Assembly (NCBI GenBank): GCA_038222915.1
Contig: JBBRHH010000061.1
Span: 1 to 16,515, forward strand
Direction: 5' to 3'
From: JBBRHH01 sp038222915
Lineage (GTDB): Bacteria > Planctomycetota > Phycisphaerae > Tepidisphaerales > Tepidisphaeraceae
Length of the DNA: 16,515 bases
Shown here: positions 8,181 through 14,665 of the stretch, piece after piece
Layout: each line of letters opens with the position of its first letter
How positions within the stretch are numbered: the stretch's first letter is position 1
Translations under genes and position numbers: made by a program
Notes under the pieces: generated by a model
The model's input: only the letters and a program-made list of their open reading frames with translations
What the model was told of the DNA's origin: nothing
The model's database searches: none

Positions 8181-9326
8181 TCAGAGATCCTGATTCACCG
8201 GCTTTGTCGCCGGTTGTGTGGTTGGCTTGAAACCCTCGGCCTCCATCATCTTCCGCATCTTGTCGAGCTCTTTTTTGGTTTTGAATTTGATGAACTCCCG
8301 CAGTTCGGGCGACACCTGCGACTGGGGGACCAGCACTTGAAAACCGATGTCGAGCTGGATCCAGCCCACGTTTGGCTCGCGCACTGGACCGGCATGGCCG
8401 GCCAGAGGGTTTTCGATTTTGATGCTGTCGTCGTTTACGTTGTAGGAGAGGCCTGTGGAGCCGGCGATTGCTTCGAGGATCTGGCGGATGCTGGCGTTTT
8501 CGAAGACGGCCCGGATGGTGCGGGACTCGGGTGGGATGGCGGCGATTGCGCCGCTTTGGATGTCGAAGCGGACGCCGCTGCGGGCGGACAATTCCATCAG
8601 GACCTGAAGGGTGTCGACGCCGTTGTAGCGGATGCTCATGGTGCGTTCGAGCTGGGCGCGGATGCGGTCTTCCTTGGTGACGACGACGATGCTCTTGCCC
8701 CATGGATACCAGGTGGCTCCGGTATCCTTGGGCAATGATTCCAGCGCCTCGAGGAGGGATGCGTTACGCGGAACATTGAGCTGCTGCTCCTGCTTCACTG
8801 CGCCGATGGAGCGGTTTTCAATTGCGAAGGGGGACTTCAAATCGGCGAGCTTTTTGTCGACGGCCTCGAGCAGCTCTTTGACGGTGGGGCGATTGTTGTT
8901 GAGGTCGAGGCGGTTTGAAGCCAGTGCATCGAGCGCCTGGAGCTCGTTTACGCTGGCGCGGCGGGCGAGGCGGCGGAGGGCGGGCAGGGGCTCTACCGCG
9001 ACGGCCTCTTCCTTGAGCGTGAACGTCAGGCCGAGCTTGCGGGTGATGGCTTCGAGCGCTTCGCGCAAGGTCTTGTTGGCGATGGTGGCGCTGATGCTGG
9101 TGTCCTGGCCCCAGGGTAAAAGATCCCAGATGATCGGGTCGGCTTCCAGGCGCACTCCGGTTTGCTGTGTGATCAACTCCAGGGCTTGTGGGAGCGGCTG
9201 GGGTTTGTTGAGGGCGACCTTGACCTGCTCATCAAGGGCCTTGTTGATCAAGGCGCTGGAATCCTGTGCGAAGGCATTGGCCGACAGGAAGAGCGACAAG
9301 AGTGCAAATGGAATAAAGCGATTCAT
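8181..9326 (-). CDS. Exported protein with repeated STN-like (secretin/TonB N-terminal) modules
   Basis: The protein has 381 residues from ATG 9326. The frame is open further up to 9437, but the extra residues are encoded by a palindromic repeat. ATG 9326 has GGAG five bases upstream and begins a clear signal peptide (MNRFIPFALLSLFLSANAFAQ). The mature part contains several short STN-like units: LPQALELITQQTGVRLEADP; TLREALEAITRKLGLTFTL; SLLEALESLPKDTGATWYP; TLQVLMELSARSGVRFDI; and SIRQILEAIAGSTGLSYNVN, most followed by a short beta pair. STN domains occur at the N-terminus of secretins and TonB receptors, where they contact periplasmic partners such as FecR-type anti-sigma factors. No secretin barrel or TonB receptor follows. 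The gene lies downstream of a sigma/anti-sigma pair on the same strand. A role as periplasmic sensor or scaffold is inferred. Confidence 0.8.
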   Translation of the reverse strand: MNRFIPFALLSLFLSANAFAQDSSALINKALDEQVKVALNKPQPLPQALELITQQTGVRLEADPIIWDLLPWGQDTSISATIANKTLREALEAITRKLGLTFTLKEEAVAVEPLPALRRLARRASVNELQALDALASNRLDLNNNRPTVKELLEAVDKKLADLKSPFAIENRSIGAVKQEQQLNVPRNASLLEALESLPKDTGATWYPWGKSIVVVTKEDRIRAQLERTMSIRYNGVDTLQVLMELSARSGVRFDIQSGAIAAIPPESRTIRAVFENASIRQILEAIAGSTGLSYNVNDDSIKIENPLAGHAGPVREPNVGWIQLDIGFQVLVPQSQVSPELREFIKFKTKKELDKMRKMMEAEGFKPTTQPATKPVNQDL

Positions 9327-9361
9327 GGCATCTCCGGATAGCGCGATGACGTGCGCGAGAT

Positions 9362-9528
9362 TAGGCTCTGTCTGAAAACTCCGCGCGGGCGATGCTTGCG
9401 TCTTTCGGGTGCGGGCTGCGTTGCTCCTCCTCGCCATATTTCCTTGCCAATATGACTCGTCGTCGCGCCTTGCCCGCAGCCGAAAGACGCTGCGCCTCGC
9501 CGCGCGGGGAGTTTCCAGCCAGAGCCTA
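9362..9528. repeat. 167-bp palindromic element, MITE-like
   Basis: TAGGCTCTG at 9362-9370 is matched by CAGAGCCTA at 9520-9528. The arms stay highly complementary all the way in, with shared blocks AAACTCC, CGCGCGG, CGTCTTTCGG and TGCGGGC, to the core CATATT (9435-9440) / AATATG (9449-9454). The outer and inner pairs share one centre (about 9445), so it is a single long imperfect hairpin. It contains no complete gene. It could be a non-autonomous mobile element with terminal inverted repeats or a large REP/BIME-like hairpin. Any flanking target duplication is not obvious by eye. Confidence 0.85.
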
Positions 9529-9547
9529 GTCCGCTGATGGGTTCAGA

Positions 9548-10384
9548 TCAGTACGGTGTCCGGAGGCTATCTTCACTTGCATCGGCCCCCGGAGCAATGA
9601 GTTCGATGTGCGTGGGTCCTGAGGCAAAACCTTCCAGTGCGTAGGATTCGGCGGATCGGCTGGGCTTCTGGGCGAGTGTTGGGGCGAGAATTTCCACTTC
9701 GGCTACGGCCGGTCCTGCCGCGGCGGATGGGCCGGTTACCGTCACATCAAGTTGTGCGACAGCGTTTTCGGGGACGACTTTGCCTGGCGGGTCTACGTTC
9801 ACCGCGACATGGGTGTCCGTCGGCCTGCCATGAAACTTTGTCCACAGTCCGACGCCGACCAACAGGCATGCGGCGAGGGCGATGCGGGTGATGTTTCGGC
9901 CCCAATTTCCGATGCGCATGCGCGACGCCTGTGACTCTTCAGCGACTGCGTCGGAAATATGCGAGGCGAGAAGCTCCCATTTCACCTCAGGAAGCGGCCA
10001 GGATTTTTCGATGGTGGTGGGGCTGAGGACTTTGTCGAGGTTGCGATATTCGTCGAGGGTGGCGGCGGCTCGCGCGTCCTGGGAGACGCGCGATTCGATG
10101 CCAGTTTTTTCGTCAGAAGGCAATCCACCGTCGAGATATTCCATCAGGGAGTATTCGAACTCTTCGTCGACGGCCGAGGAGATACGGGCCGACAAGCGAT
10201 CCCAGTTCATCGCGGGGACGGGAACGGCGCTGGTCATCACGCCGTTTAGCTTGCGGTATTGCTCTAGAACCTCGCGGGCGTCGGGGTCGACCTTTAGCCG
10301 CTCTTCCAAAGCGGCCACAGCCCCTGGCGGCAGTTCGCCGTCGAGGTACTGTGTGATCTCAAATTCGAGGGTTTCGTCGATCAT
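9548..10384 (-). CDS. Anti-sigma-factor-like membrane protein with duplicated N-terminal module
   Basis: The protein has 278 residues. Residues 1-72 (FEITQYLDGELPPG..LEERLKVDPDAREVLEQYRKL..NWDRLSARISSAV) are repeated at about 73-148 (FEYSLMEYLDGGLPSD..IESRVSQDARAAATLDEYRNL..KWELLASHISDAV). The YLDGEL motif at the start of each unit is typical of cytoplasmic anti-sigma domains, but the zinc-binding HxxxCxxC is absent. One transmembrane helix follows (about residues 165-178, ITRIALAACLLVGVGLW), then an exported Ala/Pro/Val-rich C-terminal part. It starts 23 nt after the ECF sigma stop codon, so the two are almost surely co-transcribed. The likely role is to bind and restrain that sigma factor; this is inference from layout and motif. 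Confidence 0.75.
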   Translation of the reverse strand: MIDETLEFEITQYLDGELPPGAVAALEERLKVDPDAREVLEQYRKLNGVMTSAVPVPAMNWDRLSARISSAVDEEFEYSLMEYLDGGLPSDEKTGIESRVSQDARAAATLDEYRNLDKVLSPTTIEKSWPLPEVKWELLASHISDAVAEESQASRMRIGNWGRNITRIALAACLLVGVGLWTKFHGRPTDTHVAVNVDPPGKVVPENAVAQLDVTVTGPSAAAGPAVAEVEILAPTLAQKPSRSAESYALEGFASGPTHIELIAPGADASEDSLRTPY

Positions 10385-10407
10385 GGGAGCTGGTTAAAGG
10401 TTCAACG

Positions 10408-11016
10408 CTACAGATAGTCTTTCATCATCTCTTTTAATTTTTTCCGTCCCTGGAACACATGCCACTTGACCGCTTCCACCGAGCACTCCAGTGCCTCGGC
10501 CACCTGCTTTTGCGGCATTTCTTCGATCGTAAACATCAGAATTGCCATCCGCTGTTTATCGGGCAACTGCTTCAGGGCCTCCTGCAATCGCACGCCCATC
10601 TCACGGCTTTCCATGCGATGGAGCGGGTCCACTTCCCGTCCCATCCACTCGCTGCCGCCGCCCTGCTCCTGCGAATCGGTCGAGCCAAGGCAATCGTCCA
10701 GCGGCAACTGCGTTCGCGTCTTGCGGCTACGCCGAAAATTCAGCGACAGGTTCGAGACTATCCGCATCAACCAGCCGCCAAAAGCTTCGGGCTTCTGAAG
10801 TGACGCGAGACTTTTGTAGGCCTTCAAGAAGGCGTCCTGCGTCACTTCCAAGGCGTCCTGGCTGTTGTTGAGCAACCGGAACGAGACGGCCACGGCTTGG
10901 CGCTGATACCGTTTGATGAGCTCGTCAAAAGCTTCTTTTCGGCCTGCGCCCGCCTGCAAGACGAGCTGCGCATCCGAAGGCGTCAGAGCGCTTCGAACCG
11001 TCCCGCTTTCGGGCAT
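10408..11016 (-). CDS. ECF-type RNA polymerase sigma factor
   Basis: The protein has about 202 residues from ATG 11016. Region 2 is clear (AFDELIKRYQRQAVAVSFRL, then DALEVTQDAFLKAYKSL, then FGGWLMRIVSNLSLNFRR), giving core binding and -10 recognition. After an acidic linker, region 4 (EALKQLPDKQRMAILMFTIE..QKQVAEALECSVEAVKWHVF) is a helix-turn-helix for the -35 box. There is no region 1.1 or 3, as expected of group 4 (ECF) factors. ATG 11034 is also in frame, but GAGG five bases before ATG 11016 favours the latter. The protein likely directs a small regulon in response to an envelope signal, restrained by the anti-sigma-like protein directly downstream. The target genes are unknown. Confidence 0.93.
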   Translation of the reverse strand: MPESGTVRSALTPSDAQLVLQAGAGRKEAFDELIKRYQRQAVAVSFRLLNNSQDALEVTQDAFLKAYKSLASLQKPEAFGGWLMRIVSNLSLNFRRSRKTRTQLPLDDCLGSTDSQEQGGGSEWMGREVDPLHRMESREMGVRLQEALKQLPDKQRMAILMFTIEEMPQKQVAEALECSVEAVKWHVFQGRKKLKEMMKDYL

Positions 11017-11113
11017 TTGCGCCTCAGACTCCATAATTCAGACACCCGAAAAGAGTAAGGGTTAGTGTGATTCGACGTTGAAGAAAGAATCGGGGCGGCA
11101 TCAGTAGAAATAC

Positions 11114-11143
11114 ATAATAGCCAAACAGACGGCCCAGCCGCAA
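11114..11143 (-). promoter_or_regulatory. Possible promoter of the sigma/anti-sigma operon
   Basis: On the minus strand TTGCGG (11143-11138) is followed after 18 bases by TATTAT (11119-11114), the latter one base from the consensus -10. It sits about 80-100 nt upstream of the sigma factor start, in the only spacer between trpA and the operon. The -35 match is weak (3 of 6), and ECF operons are often driven by their own sigma instead. Confidence 0.25.
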
Positions 11144-11153
11144 CCTTTGATGA

Positions 11154-11969
11154 TTAAAGGCCTTGCAGGAGCTGGCGGCAATAGGTTTCGCCCGCTGCCG
11201 CGATCGCCTCCGGCCCCTCCGCAACGTGCCGTTTCATCACGCGCACCAGCGCACTGCCCACAATTGCGCCATCCGCGACTGCCGCCAGTTGCCGGACGTG
11301 TTCGTTTGTGGATATCCCAAAGCCGACACAGACCGGCGTTTGCGAAAGCTCCCGCAGTTCTCGAACATTCCGCGCCAGATCGTCTGGCAGCGCCGCCCGT
11401 TCACCAGTGATACCCGTGACCGACAGATAGTAAATGAACCCGCTCGACAGCCGGGCGATCTCGGTCCGACGTGCCTGGCTGGTGGTTGGAGCGACCAGCA
11501 ATGTGGTATCGAGGCCGGCGTTGCGAACGACTGCACAGACCGAGTCTGCCTCGGGCGGCGGGAGGTCGGGGAGGATCAGGCCGTCGAAGCCGGCGGCCTT
11601 TGCCTCGCGCGCGAACTTTTCGACGCCGTAGCGATAGACCACGCTGAAGCTGACCATGGCGATGAGGGGAATGGAAACAGTTTGCCGCGCGGCCGCGATG
11701 GATGAGAAGACATCCGTGAGGCGTATCTTGTTCTGGAGCGCGACGTTGAAGGCCTCCTGGATGATGGGCCCATCGGCGACTGGATCGGAGTAGGGAATGC
11801 CGATTTCGATTGCGCTTGCGCCGGCGTTTTCCAGGGCGGGCAGTAGCTTTTTTGTCGTCTCCAAGTCGGGATAGCCGGCCGGGATGAAGGGAAGGAGGCC
11901 GATGCGTTTGGCGGCGCGCAGGGCGGAGAAGGTTTCGTGGAGAGATTTGCGGGCGACGGGTGCGGTCAT
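11154..11969 (-). CDS. trpA: Tryptophan synthase alpha chain
   Basis: The protein has about 271 residues, the normal length. It cleaves indole-3-glycerol phosphate to indole and glyceraldehyde 3-phosphate in the last step of tryptophan synthesis, passing indole to the beta subunit through a tunnel. Diagnostic pieces are FIPAGYPD, AIEIGIPYSDPVADGPIIQ (containing the two catalytic acids, Glu of EIG and Asp of YSD), LILPDLPPPEA, YLSVTGITGERAAL (phosphate-site loop) and GFGISTNEHV...ADGAIVGSALV. GTG at 11984 is in frame, but ATG 11969 is the more likely start; neither has a Shine-Dalgarno site. No trpB, trpF or trpC lies nearby, so it is detached from the usual trp cluster, as happens in planctomycetes. 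GC skew changes within the gene near 11640. Confidence 0.95.
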   Translation of the reverse strand: MTAPVARKSLHETFSALRAAKRIGLLPFIPAGYPDLETTKKLLPALENAGASAIEIGIPYSDPVADGPIIQEAFNVALQNKIRLTDVFSSIAAARQTVSIPLIAMVSFSVVYRYGVEKFAREAKAAGFDGLILPDLPPPEADSVCAVVRNAGLDTTLLVAPTTSQARRTEIARLSSGFIYYLSVTGITGERAALPDDLARNVRELRELSQTPVCVGFGISTNEHVRQLAAVADGAIVGSALVRVMKRHVAEGPEAIAAAGETYCRQLLQGL

Positions 11970-12341
11970 GGTGGATTGGGGCACGGTTGGGCGATGATAA
12001 GGGCGCGGCGTTGGGGGTCAAGCAATTGTGCTGCGTGGCGGCACGATTCGCAGCTTTGGGTGGGGTCAATTTCTGAAACGATGGATCGGTTGATTAAGGC
12101 GATGGAGGCGCTTCGGAGGTTGTTGGGGATGGCTCGGATGATGGCGAGGCGAGTAATTGAATTTGCAAACGGCTTGATTCCATGCGATTGCCGCGGAGAA
12201 TTTCTGGCGTCGGACACTGCTATGGATAAAAGTGAGTTGCTTTCCAAAGCGATTAAGGCGTACCGAAAATCAGAATTGACGAAGGAAAGCTGGTCGGGTC
12301 TGGCTTTCACGTTCGTGGGGTCAACGACTTTTCCGGGCGAA
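11970..12341. other. Intergenic region, possible degenerate sequence
   Basis: The region separates two minus-strand genes and is less GC-rich from about 12150 to 12260. A plus-strand frame runs through it (ATGs at 12081 and 12222) with some protein-like stretches such as MDKSELLSKAIKAYRKSELT. However, it runs 72 nt into the convergent glycosyltransferase gene and turns Gly/Val/Glu-rich there, as a shadow would. I do not call a gene; a decayed coding relic is possible. Confidence 0.4.
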
Positions 12342-13484
12342 TCAAGAACTCTTCATTGGCTGAAAGTTGAGGGCGAGGTTGGCGACGTCGAAGGCGGCGT
12401 TGGGTTTGCCTAGCTTTTTGGCGTTGGATTTTAGCTGGGCGAGTTGCTTTGGGTTTTTCAGGAGGGGGGTGAGTTTGTGGGCGAGGGTGGCGAGGTTGTT
12501 GATTTTGATGGCGGCTCCGTTTTCGAGGAGGTAGTCGCTGTTGCGGCTTTCCTGGCCTGGGATGGGGTTTACGACGGCCATGGCTGCGCCGCGGGCTAGG
12601 ACTTCGCTGGTGGTTAGGCCGCCGGGCTTGGTGAGGACGATGTCGGCGGCGGCCATAAGTTCGTCCATTTGATCGGTGAAGCCGAGGATTTTGGTGCGGT
12701 GTTGGGGCGGGATCTGGACTTGCGTGAGTTGCTTGCGGACTTCTTCGTTTTTGCCAGCGACTACTACGATCTGGAGTGGGGAGTCGATGGCGAGGAGGCC
12801 TTTGTAGAGGCTTTCGATGGGGCCTACGCCGAAGCCGCCGGCTAGTTGCAAGACCACCGGGCGGTCGGTGGCGAGGTCCTGGGTTTTGAGACACTGTTCG
12901 CGGGATTTGGGGGTGCTGAAGACGGGGTGGATGGGGATGCCGGTGACGTGGATGGTGGAGGCGGGGACGCCCCAATATTGGAGATAGGCCGCGCCTTCGG
13001 CGGTGGCGGTGGTGTAGAGATCGGAGGGTTGATTGACCCAGAGGCGGTGGGTTTCGAAATCGGTGGTGACGGTGATCTGTGGCGTGTTAATTTTTCCGGC
13101 GCGGCGGAGATTGGCGATGATCTCGGCCGGGAGGAAATGGGTGCAGACGATGGCGTCCCAGGATTCTTCCTGGAGCATGGCGATGAGCTTGCGGAGGTTA
13201 AACTTTTCGACGAGCAGGCGGAGTTTGTCACGGCGCGATTTGGGATGGCGCGGGCGATCGAGGAGATCGTAGATGTAGCCCAGGACGTGGGGGGCTTTGT
13301 TGACGAGGTCGAGATAGGCGGTGCCGTAGAGCTTGCGGAAGATGGCGTTGGTGGTGGTGAGGATGTCGACGTTTTTGACGAGGGCGGTGGGATCGGTTTG
13401 TTTGAGGGCCAGTTCGACGGCCTGGGCGGCGCGGAGATGGCCGGCACCGACTGAGGCGGAGAGGACGAGGATTCGTTTTTGCAT
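12342..13484 (-). CDS. GT28-family diacylglycerol glycosyltransferase (MGDG synthase/UgtP-like)
   Basis: The protein has 380 residues from ATG 13484. It opens with KRILVLSASVGAGHLRAAQA, the glycine-rich acceptor loop of the MGDG synthase N-terminal domain (usual form SxxxGxGHxxAA). The C-terminal GT28 half has LQLAGGFGVGPIESLYKGL, then LQIVVVAGKNEEVRKQL, LGFTDQMDELMAAADIVLTKPGGLTTSEVLA and the nucleotide-sugar site NPIPGQES. Known members transfer glucose or galactose from UDP-sugar to diacylglycerol at the inner membrane face, making glycolipids; MurG is a more distant relative. The frame is open upstream to 13886, but that extension is antisense to the GDGQH repeat gene and is low in complexity, so it is rejected. 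An AGG lies about eight bases before the start. The gene is divergent from the next one, sharing a ~160-nt spacer. Confidence 0.92.
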   Translation of the reverse strand: MQKRILVLSASVGAGHLRAAQAVELALKQTDPTALVKNVDILTTTNAIFRKLYGTAYLDLVNKAPHVLGYIYDLLDRPRHPKSRRDKLRLLVEKFNLRKLIAMLQEESWDAIVCTHFLPAEIIANLRRAGKINTPQITVTTDFETHRLWVNQPSDLYTTATAEGAAYLQYWGVPASTIHVTGIPIHPVFSTPKSREQCLKTQDLATDRPVVLQLAGGFGVGPIESLYKGLLAIDSPLQIVVVAGKNEEVRKQLTQVQIPPQHRTKILGFTDQMDELMAAADIVLTKPGGLTTSEVLARGAAMAVVNPIPGQESRNSDYLLENGAAIKINNLATLAHKLTPLLKNPKQLAQLKSNAKKLGKPNAAFDVANLALNFQPMKSS

Positions 13485-13642
13485 GGGGGACCTGAGGTGA
13501 ATGAGCGGGGAGCAGGATATGCGAGGGCTTGGCAGACAATCAACAGATTGGCCGCAAAATATTGATGCATTGCCGGTGTTAGGATGGTAAGGTATGGCGG
13601 TCGCGGAGTTGGATTGATCGAACTCTTTCGTTGGAGAACCAG

Positions 13643-14575
13643 ATGAACGTGCAGCAAAACAAGATGCATTGGTTGGTTGGAGCCGGGCTGGCCGTGGCAT
13701 GCTGCGTCGGTTTGAGCGGAAGAGTGTTGGCGGAGGATCGGGTGGGTGCGAAGAGCGTTGGCGATGCGGGCGCGGGGCAGAGGGAAGGCGCTGTTCGAGG
13801 AGATGGACAACATGGAGATGGACAACATGGAGATGGACAACATGGGGATGGGCAACATGGGGATGGGCAGCGTGCGGATGGGCCACGCGCCGACGCTTCG
13901 CGTGCGGAGCAAGCGCGTGGCTTGGAGCGGGGTTCGCCGGTGGTAGTTGAAAGCCGTGGTCGGGTGTTGCGCGTGGAGGCTACGGCGCTGGTGCTGGGGA
14001 GTGATAAGTCGGAGATGCGGATTACGACTGGGGATGATTTGAAGGTGGTCATTGGTGAGAAGGTTGGGGCGCTGGCGGATTTGAAGCCAGGGATGATTGT
14101 GGCGGTGCGGCAGATGGAGGACGGGAAGATGGATGTGCGGGTGATTGCGGAGCGGGCGCCGGCGCGGACCCGCGAGGTTGCCGCGGATGTGCGGGATGCT
14201 GCGCGGAACGGCGATGGTGGCCGGCGGGAGGGTGATGGGCGGGCGGTTGTAGAACGGGGTGGTGATCGTGGTGGTGATGCGAAGGTTGGGGAGCGTGGGG
14301 TTGGCGATCGCGGGGCGGCCGTTCGGGATATTGAGTTGAAGGCTGGGGAAAAAGCCGCGCCGGGGAAGCTGTTGTCGGTGGAGGGGGCTGGGCTTTCGAT
14401 CAGTGCGGGCGGGGATGAGAAGCCGGTGGTTGTGGCCGTGGATGAGGCCACTGTGGTGATGGTGGATGGACAGAAGGGGACGCTTGCGGATCTCGAGCCG
14501 GGAATGATGGTTCAGGTGGTGCAGAAGGACGGGGCTACGGTGCGGATTGAGGCGCGGCGGGCGGGGCGGCGGTGA
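13643..14575 (+). CDS. Exported protein with GDGQH repeats and two DUF5666-like domains
   Basis: The protein has 310 residues. ATG 13643 is chosen because GGAG (13633-13636) lies six bases upstream; TTG 13631 is also in frame. A signal peptide (MHWLVGAGLAVACCVGLSG..LAED, about residues 8-31) implies export. Residues about 52-77 are five tandem GDGQH-type pentapeptides. Two similar domains follow, about 99-172 and 238-308, each an all-beta segment ending in ALADLKPGMIVAVRQ or TLADLEPGMMVQVVQ plus a basic tail; this is DUF5666-like. A Gly/Arg/Asp-rich linker (about 175-230) joins them. The function is not known. His/Asp-rich repeats could bind metal, but nothing proves it. Confidence 0.75.
   Translation: MNVQQNKMHWLVGAGLAVACCVGLSGRVLAEDRVGAKSVGDAGAGQREGAVRGDGQHGDGQHGDGQHGDGQHGDGQRADGPRADASRAEQARGLERGSPVVVESRGRVLRVEATALVLGSDKSEMRITTGDDLKVVIGEKVGALADLKPGMIVAVRQMEDGKMDVRVIAERAPARTREVAADVRDAARNGDGGRREGDGRAVVERGGDRGGDAKVGERGVGDRGAAVRDIELKAGEKAAPGKLLSVEGAGLSISAGGDEKPVVVAVDEATVVMVDGQKGTLADLEPGMMVQVVQKDGATVRIEARRAGRR
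13799..13873 (+). repeat. Five tandem 15-bp repeats encoding GDGQH
   Basis: The units start at 13799, 13814, 13829, 13844 and 13859. The first three are identical (GGAGATGGACAACAT), the fourth differs at two positions, and the fifth differs further and ends in CGT. The unit is a multiple of three, so all six frames stay open and create long spurious antisense frames. Recent expansion by slippage is likely, since the first copies are identical. Confidence 0.92.
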
Positions 14576-14633
14576 AATCAGGGGCGGATGAAGATGACTT
14601 GGGGTGCTGAGGATTGCGCGCCGGATGGCATAG

Positions 14634-14655
14634 ATCCTTCGGAGTACCTCAGGAT
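14634..14655 (+). repeat. Dispersed short palindromic repeat, copy A
   Basis: This 22-bp unit has ATCCT and AGGAT ends and an inner GG/CC pair, forming a small imperfect hairpin. A flanking TAG and GA extend the match with copy C. It lies between the convergent ends of the GDGQH-repeat gene and the DUF1501 gene. Confidence 0.7.
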
Positions 14656-14665
14656 GAGGGCCAGA

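Noticed and set aside
8195..8215. ACCGGC/GCCGGT hairpin near the convergent toxin and STN gene ends
   Set aside because: It lies inside the STN coding region and has no T tract, so it is not a convincing terminator.
8632..9375. 247-aa plus-strand frame opposite the STN gene
   Set aside because: Ser/Arg-rich antisense shadow; the minus-strand product has a signal peptide and recognisable modules.
11143..11160. CCTTT/AAAGG hairpin at the trpA stop codon
   Set aside because: Only a 5-bp stem overlapping the stop codon, with no T tract after it.
11937..12413. 158-aa plus-strand frame between trpA and the glycosyltransferase gene
   Set aside because: It overlaps the ends of both flanking genes in antisense and changes character along its length; kept only as a possible relic.
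13485..13912. Long minus-strand frames (12342-13886 and 12842-13912) reaching into the repeat gene
   Set aside because: The upstream parts are antisense to the 15-bp repeats, giving His/Pro/Ser-rich low-complexity sequence; the real glycosyltransferase starts at 13484 with a family-typical N-terminus.
13579..14451. 290-aa minus-strand frame over the GDGQH-repeat gene
   Set aside because: Ser/Pro/Arg/Thr-rich shadow with repeated PSPCC units; the plus-strand gene has a signal peptide, Shine-Dalgarno site and duplicated domains.
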